Below, in pieces: positions 1 to 5,046 of a stretch of DNA of 5,283 bases; position 1 is the first letter of the stretch, and every line of letters begins with the position of its first letter. Location of the stretch: the NCBI GenBank assembly GCA_017399515.1, contig JAFQBZ010000156.1:1-5283 (forward strand), in the 5' to 3' direction. The position numbers and the translations under genes are program-made. The notes under the pieces are model-generated. The model saw only the letters and a list, made by a program, of their open reading frames with translations, was not told the DNA's origin and searched no databases. The DNA is from Clostridia bacterium (lineage in GTDB: Bacteria; Bacillota; Clostridia; Christensenellales; UBA1242).

Positions 1-474
1 AAAGTTGTAAATTGCAGTCATTAAAGTTTGGTTTTGGCTGACACCTGAACCAATGTGAATGTTGAAGCCTTTAATGTTTTCAAATTCTTTCAAGCAGGAT
101 TCAAGTTTTTTTGTTGCGGTTTCAGGGCTGTCGTGATTTTTGATGTAAACAGGTCCATACCAATCTTCTGGAAGATTTACATGAGATTGCATTGGCATAT
201 GCAAAATGATTTCGTGACCAAGGTCAGCAAACTGCTTTGCGTTGGCGGTTGAGTTGTCAACATTTGGAAGCACCGCGCAAGTTAGTTTTTCAGGGCATTT
301 TGAAAGTGTTTCAACGCCACTTTGGTCGAAACTTCCAAAGTCGTCAATCACTATTGCCATTTTAGGCGTTACCAATGCGGCGTTAGTTTTTATATGGTTT
401 TTAAATGCCTTTGGTGTAAAGGCTGCACACACCAAAAGGGTTAGCATTGTTAAAATTAAAAATATTCTTTTCAT
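1..474 (-). CDS. Divergent polysaccharide deacetylase (YibQ/DUF610 family), N-terminal 158 residues, cut by window edge
   Basis: Reading the minus strand from the ATG at 474-472 gives an open frame of 158 codons that reaches base 1 without a stop, so the C-terminal part lies outside the window. Residues 1-20 (MKRIFLILTMLTLLVCAAFT) are a basic then hydrophobic export signal; the LLVC is not a good lipobox because V precedes the Cys. The domain starts near residue 39 with MAIVIDDFG (the Asp pair at 44-45), followed by a CAVLPN strand (66-71), GHEIILHMPM (86-95, His92) and a GFNIHIGSG segment (136-144). These match the family order VIDDxG, AVLP, GHExxLHxPM and NxHxGS seen in divergent polysaccharide deacetylases. 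The family is predicted to act on envelope or exopolysaccharide sugars outside the membrane; the true substrate is unknown. It is transcribed divergently from recD2. No strong ribosome site precedes the ATG. Family call is good; function is inferred. Confidence 0.85.
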   Translation of the reverse strand, partial: MKRIFLILTMLTLLVCAAFTPKAFKNHIKTNAALVTPKMAIVIDDFGSFDQSGVETLSKCPEKLTCAVLPNVDNSTANAKQFADLGHEIILHMPMQSHVNLPEDWYGPVYIKNHDSPETATKKLESCLKEFENIKGFNIHIGSGVSQNQTLMTAIYNF

Positions 475-549
475 ATTTTTATTATGCGTGAAAATCTTAA
501 AATTTATTTATAAAAAGACACTTCTTGTATAATTTACTTTTTTCAAAAA

Positions 550-578
550 TTGACTTTAATTTCAATTTGCGTTACTAT
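550..578 (+). promoter_or_regulatory. Candidate recD2 promoter giving a leaderless start
   Basis: TTGACT at 550-555 (5 of 6 to the sigma-A -35) is followed after exactly 17 bases by TACTAT at 573-578 (4 of 6 to the -10). With a normal 6-base discriminator, transcription would begin at A585, the first base of the recD2 ATG. An alternative is the perfect TATAAT at 528-533, which lacks a convincing -35 at 17 bases but would give a leader of about 45 bases. Either could be real. Confidence 0.45.
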
Positions 579-584
579 GTTGTT

Positions 585-2810
585 ATGATACTTAAAGGCA
601 TTGTTGAAAGCATAGTTTATCGTAACAGCGAGAATGGATACACCATTCTCGACCTTTACTCATCCGGAGAAATGGTTACCGTTGCCGGAAAGTTCCCAAT
701 TGTGGGAAAAGGTGAAAATCTTGAACTTGAAGGCGAATTTAAAATCAACAAAAAATATGGCGAGCAGTTTGAGGCTGAATCAATTAAAGTTGAAAAGCCA
801 ACAGATGTGTTCGCTATTGAGAAATATCTTTCTTGTGGGCTTATTTCAGGTGTGGGTGAAGTTACCGCAAAAAACATTGTTAAAAAGTTTGGAGAGAGAA
901 CACTTGAAATAATTGAAAACAGCCCTAAAGAACTTGTTAGCATTCGTGGAATCAGTGAAAAGAAAGCCAATGAAATTCACAACACTTACAAAGACATAAA
1001 GAAAATGCAAGAAGCCGTTATGTTCTTGCAAAAGTATGACATTTCAATCAATATGTCGGTTAAGATTTTCAATAAGTATAAATATCGCACCGAAGAAATT
1101 ATTTCGGCAAACCCTTATAAGTTAATCGAAGATATTGAAGGCATTGGCTTTAAAACTGCCGACAAAATTGCAATCAAGATTGGTGTTGAGTTTGACAGTG
1201 ACATTCGAATCAAAGCCGGTGTTTTGTTTGCACTCACTGAAATTGCGGAAAAGCATGGCTCAACAGTGGCTTACACTGAAGAACTTAAAACTGCAACACT
1301 TGAAGTTTTGGAACTTGATTCAAATTATTTAGAGCGTGTTGAAGACGCAATTGTTGATCTTGAAATTACAGGGGCACTTAAAAAAGTTGAGCACAATGAA
1401 AAAGAAGCACTTGCTATTTCGAAATATTATCAAATGGAAGACTTTATTGCACACAAACTTTTGAATCTTTCAGCAGGAAATGTGGTTCAAAAACTTGGTG
1501 ATGAAAACGATATTTTGCAATATGAAAAACTTAATAAAATCACGCTTCACGAAATGCAAAAACAGGCAGTGCTTGCTGGCGTGTCTGAAAGTGTGGTGGT
1601 GATTACGGGTGGACCGGGAACAGGTAAAACCACAATCATTAAAGCCATTTTAAAAATCTTTAAAAACGCAAGAAAGAAATGTATGCTTATGGCTCCAACA
1701 GGCAGGGCTGCAAAAAGGCTTGAAGAACAAACCGGTGAAAGTGCAAGCACCATTCACAGAGCATTAGAGGCAAACTTTGGTGGTGGGGGAAAGGGCTTTG
1801 TTCGAAATGAGCACAACCCACTTGATGCCGAAGTGGTTATTGTTGACGAAGTTTCAATGCTTGATGTATTTTTAATGAGTTCACTTTTAAAGGCTCTTAA
1901 TTTTGGAACAAGACTTATTTTGGTTGGGGATAAAGACCAACTTCCTAGTGTTGGTGCAGGAAATGTGCTTGCTGATATTATTTCAAGTGAATGCTTTAAA
2001 GTGGTTGAACTTACACAAATTTTCAGGCAGAGTGAAGATAGTATGATTGCGCATAATGCACATAAAATTAATCACAGTGAAATGCCTGACCTTTCGGTTA
2101 AATCGAGCGACTTTTTCTATTCAGGAACAAGTGAGCCAAACGCAGTTGCAAGTGAAATTGTTTCACTTATTGCCGAGCGTATGCCAAAATATTTTAAAGA
2201 CATTACGAGTGAAGATATTCAAGTTATTGCGCCAATGAAAGCAGGTGTTGCAGGCGTTGACAATTTGAATGTTTTGATTCAAGAAAAACTTAACCCAATG
2301 ACTCCATTTAAAAAGCAAATCACTCTCCACAAACGAATTTTCAGGGTGGGTGACAAGGTTATGCAAACCCAAAACAACTATGACCAAGAGTGGGAAAAGT
2401 ATAACGATTTTGGTTACCCAACTTATGGCTCTGGTGTGTTTAATGGTGATATGGGTTATATTGAAGACATCAACACCGAAGTCAATGAAGTTTATGTTTT
2501 GTTTGATGACGGCAGACGCGTTTGTTATTCTTACGCCGAACTTGAAGAACTTGTTTTGAGTTACGCAATCACAATTCATAAAAGTCAGGGAAGTGAGTTT
2601 CCTGTGGTGATTATTCCTATTATGGGTGGAAGCCCACTGCTTATGAATAAAAACCTTTTATACACAGCCGTTACGCGTGCGAAAAAAGTGGTTGTGCTCA
2701 TCGGCAAGCAGTCGAATGTTTTTTATATGATAAACAATAAGTCGTCTGCTGTTAGAAACACAATGCTTGAACCCCTTTTAAAAAGGTTCGAAAATTTAGG
2801 AATTGATTGA
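585..2810 (+). CDS. recD2: RecD2-type SF1B ATP-dependent DNA helicase (YrrC-like)
   Basis: A complete 741-residue protein. Residues 1-70 form the N-terminal OB-like domain of RecD2. Residues 80-200 carry helix-hairpin-helix segments (GLISGVGEVTAKNI, SIRGISEKKANEI, IEGIGFKTADKIA). The helicase core has Walker A GGPGTGKTT (342-350), motif Ia APTGRAAKRL (370-379), Walker B DEVSM (421-425), motif III GDKDQLPSVGAG (448-459), motif IV TQIFRQ (477-482), a SH3-like insertion around 585-650, motif V TIHKSQGSEF (663-672) and motif VI YTAVTRAKK (693-701). All are intact. RecD2 enzymes are 5'-3' helicases that work without RecBC and act in DNA repair and replication-fork maintenance. The length is close to the family norm (Bacillus YrrC is about 800). 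The frame stays open upstream to a TTG at 525, but that codon lies across a TATAAT box and the family N-terminus (MILKGIVESIVY) begins at ATG 585. No Shine-Dalgarno sequence precedes this ATG. Stop is TGA. Confidence 0.95.
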   Translation: MILKGIVESIVYRNSENGYTILDLYSSGEMVTVAGKFPIVGKGENLELEGEFKINKKYGEQFEAESIKVEKPTDVFAIEKYLSCGLISGVGEVTAKNIVKKFGERTLEIIENSPKELVSIRGISEKKANEIHNTYKDIKKMQEAVMFLQKYDISINMSVKIFNKYKYRTEEIISANPYKLIEDIEGIGFKTADKIAIKIGVEFDSDIRIKAGVLFALTEIAEKHGSTVAYTEELKTATLEVLELDSNYLERVEDAIVDLEITGALKKVEHNEKEALAISKYYQMEDFIAHKLLNLSAGNVVQKLGDENDILQYEKLNKITLHEMQKQAVLAGVSESVVVITGGPGTGKTTIIKAILKIFKNARKKCMLMAPTGRAAKRLEEQTGESASTIHRALEANFGGGGKGFVRNEHNPLDAEVVIVDEVSMLDVFLMSSLLKALNFGTRLILVGDKDQLPSVGAGNVLADIISSECFKVVELTQIFRQSEDSMIAHNAHKINHSEMPDLSVKSSDFFYSGTSEPNAVASEIVSLIAERMPKYFKDITSEDIQVIAPMKAGVAGVDNLNVLIQEKLNPMTPFKKQITLHKRIFRVGDKVMQTQNNYDQEWEKYNDFGYPTYGSGVFNGDMGYIEDINTEVNEVYVLFDDGRRVCYSYAELEELVLSYAITIHKSQGSEFPVVIIPIMGGSPLLMNKNLLYTAVTRAKKVVVLIGKQSNVFYMINNKSSAVRNTMLEPLLKRFENLGID

Positions 2811-2811
2811 G

Positions 2812-2840
2812 TTATAAAACCCCTTGAAGAAACATAATGT
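2812..2840 (+). promoter_or_regulatory. Weak candidate sigma-E promoter for yabP-yabQ
   Basis: ATA at 2814-2816, inside TTATAAA (2812-2818), is followed after 14 bases by CATAATGT (2833-2840). This resembles the sporulation sigma-E pattern (ATA-centred -35, 14-15 base gap, CATACAAT-like -10), but only the CATA and final T of the -10 match. yabP and yabQ belong to the sigma-E regulon in Bacillus, which is why I looked here. The predicted start near 2847 would leave almost no leader before the AGGGG. Speculative. Confidence 0.2.
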
Positions 2841-2857
2841 TTTAACAGGGGTTTTTA
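2816..2857 (+). terminator. Intrinsic terminator after recD2, overlapping the yabP ribosome site
   Basis: AAAACCCCT (2816-2824) pairs perfectly with AGGGGTTTT (2847-2855), a 9-bp stem. The 22-base loop itself folds as AAACA (2830-2834) with TGTTT (2838-2842). The right arm runs into a short T-tract (2852-2856). It begins 5 bases after the recD2 stop. The AGGGG of the right arm (2847-2851) is also the only ribosome-binding sequence of yabP, whose ATG is 8 bases further on. Confidence 0.75.
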
Positions 2858-2859
2858 TT

Positions 2860-3141
2860 ATGGAAATTAATTCGAAAAATTTAGCAAAAAGCAATCATTC
2901 GGTTAGCATTTTGAATAAGGAAAAAATTGAAATTCAAGGGGCAACTGAAGTGATGTCGAGCACCGACAAAGAGATTATTGCAAAACTTCAAGACTCGTTT
3001 GTGTTTGTGACCGGCACAAATCTTTCAATTTCAAAACTTGTGCCAGAAGAAACACTTCTTGTTGCAAGTGGAAACATTTCAGGGCTTAAGTATGAAAACA
3101 GGCTCACAAAAAAGTCTTTTTTGAAAAAGGTTTTTAAATAG
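2860..3141 (+). CDS. yabP: Sporulation protein YabP
   Basis: 93 residues, close to the ~100 of Bacillus YabP. The core reads KIEIQGATEVMSSTDKEIIA, then FVFVTGTNLSISKL, LLVASGNISGLKYEN and a basic tail (KKSFLKKVFK). This is the YabP/YqfC pattern: a short beta-rich domain with an ExTGVxEVxSFxxxEI-like opening, a (V/I)xGxxLxIxKL strand and a final GxIxxLxY. YabP is required for spore-coat/cortex maturation and acts with YqfC/YabQ-type partners in the mother cell; its biochemical role is unknown. The start at ATG 2860 is chosen because AGGGG sits 8 bases upstream. An earlier in-frame TTG (2824) lies inside the terminator stem. The stop TAG shares its G with the GTG start of yabQ, implying translational coupling. 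Confidence 0.88.
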   Translation: MEINSKNLAKSNHSVSILNKEKIEIQGATEVMSSTDKEIIAKLQDSFVFVTGTNLSISKLVPEETLLVASGNISGLKYENRLTKKSFLKKVFK

Positions 3142-3509
3142 TGTTTTTCAAAAATCATTTAATTACTGTTGCTGCAAAGTTTTTGTGGGCAGGGCTGATT
3201 TTTGGGTTGTTTTATGTTTTTTGCAAAATGGTTGTTAGGCTCTCAAAACGAAATGTTTATGTTTCAAACATTGTGGGGTTTTGCTTTTGGGTTTTATTTG
3301 GTTTCACTTTTGCAAGAATGTCTTTTGTGTTTAATAACTATCGAGTGTGCTGGTTTGGGCTTGTTTCAATGGTTGTTGGTTTGATTTTGGTTAAAATTAG
3401 TATCGATTTTTTCTTTACAAATTTTGCAAAACTGTTATATAATGGGTTTACGAAATTAAAAAGAGGAAAGCGAGAGTATGGAAAATTACAAACAAGCAAA
3501 AAAGGTTGA
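3141..3509 (+). CDS. yabQ: Spore cortex protein YabQ (integral membrane)
   Basis: 122 residues from a GTG at 3141 that overlaps the yabP stop by one base; AAGG at 3127-3130 can serve as ribosome site. Three hydrophobic segments are visible, about residues 7-31, 41-64 and 69-95, followed by a Lys/Arg-rich C-terminus (KLKRGKREYGKLQTSKKG). A small multi-spanning protein sitting directly between YabP and a DivIC-type protein, with short basic loops, fits YabQ. YabQ localises to the mother-cell and outer forespore membranes and is needed for cortex formation in Bacillus. The sequence is poorly conserved in this family, so the call leans on topology, size and the conserved gene order. The 3' end overlaps divIC by 32 bases. 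Confidence 0.8.
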   Translation: MFFKNHLITVAAKFLWAGLIFGLFYVFCKMVVRLSKRNVYVSNIVGFCFWVLFGFTFARMSFVFNNYRVCWFGLVSMVVGLILVKISIDFFFTNFAKLLYNGFTKLKRGKREYGKLQTSKKG

Positions 3510-3759
3510 AAGAATCATTGCTTGCTCAATTTTTGTTTTTGTTGCAGTGCTTATTTTTTCGGTGTTCTCATTTGTGTCACTTGGAAAGGCTCGCCGCAAA
3601 CAAGCAAAATATGATGACGCAATTGCTAGTTTAAGGCAAGAAGAATCTGCACTTAAAAATGACCTTGAATATATGCGTTCTCCTGAATATTTAGAGTCGC
3701 AGGCTCGCAATCATCTTGGAATGATTCAAGAAGATGAAAATCTTTATATCTTTAAATAA
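3478..3759 (+). CDS. divIC: FtsB/DivIC-family septum formation protein
   Basis: 93 residues. It has a short basic cytoplasmic N-terminus, one membrane span (about 13-34, ERIIACSIFVFVAVLIFSVF), a coiled-coil stretch (about 37-67, rich in Lys/Glu/Ala with heptad spacing), then the FtsB/DivIC end motif SPEYLESQARNHLGM (68-82) and ENLYIFK. The family forms a trimeric divisome complex (DivIC/FtsB with FtsL and DivIB/FtsQ) that controls septal peptidoglycan synthesis. The ATG at 3478 is preceded by AGAGGAAAG (3462-3470), a usable ribosome site lying within yabQ. The start lies 32 bases before the yabQ stop, so translation is probably coupled. The same neighbour order (yabP-yabQ-divIC) is found in Bacillus and many Clostridia; here the small RNA-binding gene rqcP/yabO, often found upstream, is absent and recD2 takes its place. 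Confidence 0.88.
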   Translation: MENYKQAKKVERIIACSIFVFVAVLIFSVFSFVSLGKARRKQAKYDDAIASLRQEESALKNDLEYMRSPEYLESQARNHLGMIQEDENLYIFK

Positions 3760-3764
3760 ACTTT

Positions 3765-3794
3765 AAAGCACACATAATTTTATGTGTGTTTTTT
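3765..3794 (+). terminator. Intrinsic terminator after divIC
   Basis: CACACATA (3769-3776) pairs with TATGTGTG (3781-3788) around an ATTT loop. A G-T pair and AAA/TTT extend the base, and six T (3789-3794) follow. It starts 5 bases after the divIC stop and closes the yabP-yabQ-divIC unit. Confidence 0.9.
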
Positions 3795-3816
3795 GTTTTA
3801 GTAGGTTTATGGTTAA

Positions 3817-3877
3817 GATAAATAACGATAAATAAATCTAAAAAATTCCAAAATAATCTTAAAAAATTTTAAAAAAA
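3817..3877 (+). promoter_or_regulatory. Helically phased A-tracts upstream of the tRNA promoter (probable curved/UP-like DNA)
   Basis: Runs of A begin at 3820, 3830, 3840, 3850, 3861 and 3871, that is every 10-11 bases. The first two are short and lie in a direct repeat GATAAATAA (3817-3825 and 3827-3835); the last four are 4-7 A long. The series ends about 13 bases before the TTGACA at 3890. Phased A-tracts bend DNA, and AT-rich DNA upstream of -35 boosts stable-RNA promoters by contacting RNA polymerase alpha. The function is inferred; the phasing is directly visible. Confidence 0.6.
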
Positions 3878-3898
3878 TGTGTCAGGGTATTGACATAT
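3877..3898. promoter_or_regulatory. Inverted repeat overlapping the -35 box (possible operator)
   Basis: TGTCA (3880-3884) and TGACA (3891-3895) form a perfect 5-base inverted repeat around GGGTAT. After one mismatched position, AT (3877-3878) also mirrors AT (3897-3898). The right half contains the -35 hexamer of the tRNA promoter, so a protein bound here would compete with polymerase. A 5-bp repeat that includes TTGACA could be coincidence. Confidence 0.25.
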
Positions 3899-3921
3899 TT
3901 TTTTTTGTAGTGTAATATAAT
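3890..3921 (+). promoter_or_regulatory. Promoter of the initiator tRNA gene
   Basis: A perfect TTGACA (3890-3895) is followed by TAATAT (3913-3918, 17-base spacer, 4 of 6) and overlapping it TATAAT (3916-3921, perfect but 20-base spacer). Transcription should start near 3925-3928, leaving a leader of about 22-25 bases for RNase P to remove. That leader can fold into a small hairpin with a GAAA tetraloop (3924-3929 with 3934-3939). Confidence 0.75.
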
Positions 3922-3949
3922 TATGTTGTGAAAACAATATGACCTATAT

Positions 3950-4025
3950 CGCGGGGTAGAGCAGTTGGCAGCTCGTTGGGCTCATAACCCAAAGGTCGGA
4001 GGTTCGAGTCCTCCCCCCGCAACCA
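3950..4025 (+). tRNA. Initiator tRNA-fMet (anticodon CAT), CCA encoded
   Basis: A full 76-base cloverleaf. The acceptor strand CGCGGGG (3950-3956) faces CCCCGCA (4015-4021), with the C1 x A72 mismatch that marks bacterial initiators. The D arm is GAGC/GCTC. The anticodon stem TTGGG/CCCAA carries the three consecutive G-C pairs of initiators around the loop CTCATAA (anticodon CAT). The variable loop is AGGTC, the T arm GGAGG/CCTCC with loop TTCGAGT, then A73 and CCA at 4023-4025. The mismatch blocks elongator use and permits formylation; the G-C pairs aid P-site entry. Single gene with its own promoter and terminator. Confidence 0.97.
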
Positions 4026-4031
4026 ATCAAA
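4014..4031 (+). repeat. Direct repeat copy 1: tRNA-fMet 3' end plus flank
   Basis: CCCCCGCAACCAATCAAA covers the last T-stem base, the 3' acceptor strand, ACCA and 6 bases of flank. An exact 18-base copy occurs 144 bases downstream (4158-4175). In both places a terminator hairpin follows at once. Confidence 0.9.
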
Positions 4032-4057
4032 GCCACCCATAATTTGGGTGGCTTTTT
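4029..4057 (+). terminator. Terminator of the tRNA-fMet transcript
   Basis: AGCCACCC (4031-4038) pairs with GGGTGGCT (4046-4053), extended by A4039-T4045 and by AA/TT at the base, with five T at 4053-4057. It starts 4 bases after the tRNA CCA end. Confidence 0.92.
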
Positions 4058-4062
4058 ATATT

Positions 4063-4169
4063 AGCAGGGGTTGGATAGTTCGAAATATGTGACGCTCGCT
4101 AAAACGGTAGGTTGGCAGGTGATACGCTCGCTATTCCGTCGCTTTGCTCCTTACGAGCCCCCGCAACCA
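4063..4169 (+). pseudogene. Decayed tRNA-derived segment (tRNA-fMet relic or scar)
   Basis: Several pieces resemble the upstream tRNA. GGTTGGATAGTTCGA (4069-4083) matches the variable loop/T arm GGTCGGAGGTTCGA with one substitution inside GGTYGGA and one small indel before GTTCGA. GGTAG plus GTTGGCAG (4106-4118) matches the D arm GGTAGAGCAGTTGGCAG minus AGCA. The 3' end (4158-4169) is identical to the acceptor strand and CCA. GC-GGGG at 4064-4070, with a bulged A, could pair with CCCCGC (4159-4164). The order T arm, D arm, 3' end suggests remains of two tRNA copies joined by deletion. No anticodon stem is recognisable, so it cannot be a working tRNA. A 10-base direct repeat ACGCTCGCTA (4092-4101, 4124-4133) lies inside. 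A structured small RNA built on tRNA parts is an alternative. Confidence 0.5.
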
Positions 4170-4175
4170 ATCAAA
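4158..4175 (+). repeat. Direct repeat copy 2: tRNA-fMet 3' end plus flank
   Basis: Exact 18-base copy of 4014-4031. Because it includes six bases beyond the CCA, it arose from the genomic tRNA locus and is not just chance similarity between tRNAs. It could be the trace of a tandem tRNA duplication or an attachment-site scar. Confidence 0.9.
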
Positions 4176-4205
4176 AAGAGAACCGAATTTTGGTTCTCTT
4201 TTTTT
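4173..4205 (+). terminator. Intrinsic terminator after the tRNA-like segment
   Basis: AAAAAGAGAACC (4173-4184) pairs with GGTTCTCTTTTT (4192-4203), a perfect 12-bp stem, with the T-run continuing to 4205. It is 3 bases past the second ACCA copy. No ORF lies upstream of it after the tRNA, so it presumably ended a former tRNA transcript or ends a small RNA. Confidence 0.9.
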
Positions 4206-4244
4206 GTTTTATATTTTAAAATCCTTTTTTGTGGACTTATGGTG

Positions 4245-4253
4245 TGATATAAT
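4245..4253 (+). promoter_or_regulatory. Extended -10 promoter for the 192-residue protein
   Basis: TGATATAAT (4245-4253) is a perfect extended -10 (TGnTATAAT). The -35 region at 17 bases is only TTTTTT (4225-4230), which the TG motif can compensate. Transcription would start near 4260, a short leader carrying AAAGGAGA (4263-4270) before the ATG at 4279. Confidence 0.8.
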
Positions 4254-4278
4254 GAGAGTGTGAAAGGAGAATAAAAGT

Positions 4279-4857
4279 ATGAATTTATTTTTGAATTTTG
4301 TGTCTTATCCTGCAAATGCAGAACAATTGAAAAATAAAATTGAGTTTGATGATATGACTGATATGCAGTTGCTTAATGATTCTGGGTTTGTGAATTGGAC
4401 AATTTCGCCAAATGCAAAAGAAGGTGATTTGGTTTTATTTTATCACACTGAAAGTGCGTTAGAGAATATTAAAAAAATTGAAGAAGAAGCAAAACAAGAT
4501 GAAAAACTTTATAAAAAATTAAAGTCACATATTGATTTGTCTTATGATTATTTTGATAAGTTTGGGGCTTCAATTTTTGCAATTGGAAGTGTTGGGTCAA
4601 CTCCTGAATTTGATGAAAATGCATTTAAGTTTGAAACACATTTTAAAGAAAGATGTTTTGCTGATATTGATAGTGTTTATGTGTTAAAAAATCCAATTAA
4701 AGCAGAGCAAGTTAAAGATTATATTAATATTAAAAATCAGTCGTCAAAAGACGCAATCGAGAGAGAAGTTGCAAAAAAGTTGTTATCTTTAATTGCAGAA
4801 AACAATGTATTATCATTTGAACTTATGAACCAATTAGATTCATTTATTAAGAATTAA
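4279..4857 (+). CDS. Unrecognised 192-residue protein, possibly PUA/EVE-like
   Basis: Start ATG 4279 has a near-ideal ribosome site AAAGGAGA ending 8 bases upstream. The protein is soluble, acidic to neutral, with no signal peptide or membrane span. A lone Trp (40, in GFVNWTISPN) precedes EGDLVLFYHTESALENI (48-64); then a charged helical stretch rich in Lys/Glu (65-95), GASIFAIGSVGSTPEF (96-111) and FADIDSVYVLKNPI (127-140), ending in helices (153-192). A Trp, then GDxVLFYHT, then IxAIGxV and a xLKNPI strand resembles the PUA-like/EVE barrel used to bind modified bases, but this is pattern recognition only and I cannot name a family. It is more AT-rich than recD2 (about 27% GC in one 60-base sample against 33-48%), hinting at a different origin. 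Transcribed from its own promoter; 63 bases before the next small ORF. Confidence 0.85.
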   Translation: MNLFLNFVSYPANAEQLKNKIEFDDMTDMQLLNDSGFVNWTISPNAKEGDLVLFYHTESALENIKKIEEEAKQDEKLYKKLKSHIDLSYDYFDKFGASIFAIGSVGSTPEFDENAFKFETHFKERCFADIDSVYVLKNPIKAEQVKDYINIKNQSSKDAIEREVAKKLLSLIAENNVLSFELMNQLDSFIKN

Positions 4858-4920
4858 TTAAAAAGTTATTTTTAATATAAGAAAATTATTTTTATTGTGT
4901 AATAAAGATAGGTGGTTAAA

Positions 4921-5046
4921 ATGAAAAGGGTTGAAAGAAAAGTGAATTTTGATGATATGGAGGATTTAGAGTTTGATGAAATGGTCGACATTTTAGAAGA
5001 ACTTGATGAAGAAGAAACTGAAGAAGATTTCGATGAATGGTTTTGA
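4921..5046 (+). CDS. Very acidic 41-residue hypothetical protein
   Basis: ATG 4921 follows AGGTGG (4910-4915), a good ribosome site at 5 bases spacing. The protein begins basic (MKRVERKVNF) then becomes strongly acidic: 20 of 41 residues are Asp/Glu against 4 Lys/Arg, ending EEDFDEWF. No family is recognised. Such a charge pattern is seen in DNA-mimic proteins, antitoxin-like partners and chaperoned acidic tails, but nothing here decides between them. After the TGA, a shift of frame would read GFDEES then TAA (5057-5059), in the same acidic style, so the original gene may have been slightly longer and frameshifted. No separate promoter is clear; it may be cotranscribed with the 192-residue gene. 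Confidence 0.55.
   Translation: MKRVERKVNFDDMEDLEFDEMVDILEELDEEETEEDFDEWF

Noticed and set aside
55..532. Two plus-strand open frames (55-252 and 242-532)
   Set aside because: They lie opposite the deacetylase gene on the minus strand, whose product has recognisable family motifs and a signal peptide; the plus-strand frames give Phe-rich sequence without ribosome sites.
525..584. Longer recD2 start at TTG 525
   Set aside because: The codon overlaps a TATAAT box, the added residues (NLLFSKIDFNFNLRYYVV) are not RecD2-like, and the family N-terminus begins at ATG 585.
656..2579. Minus-strand and alternate-frame ORFs inside recD2
   Set aside because: They are shadows of a well-supported helicase gene and show no motifs.
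2769..2789. Inverted repeat GAACC...GGTTC near the end of recD2
   Set aside because: It is coding (EPLLKRF), has no T-tract, and a real terminator follows the stop codon.
2824..2859. Longer yabP start at TTG 2824
   Set aside because: It lies in the terminator stem, has no ribosome site, and adds 12 residues not typical of YabP.
4857..4876. A/T-only hairpin after the 192-residue gene (TTAAAAA with TTTTTAA)
   Set aside because: The stem has no G-C pairs and no following T-run beyond the arm; too weak to call a terminator.
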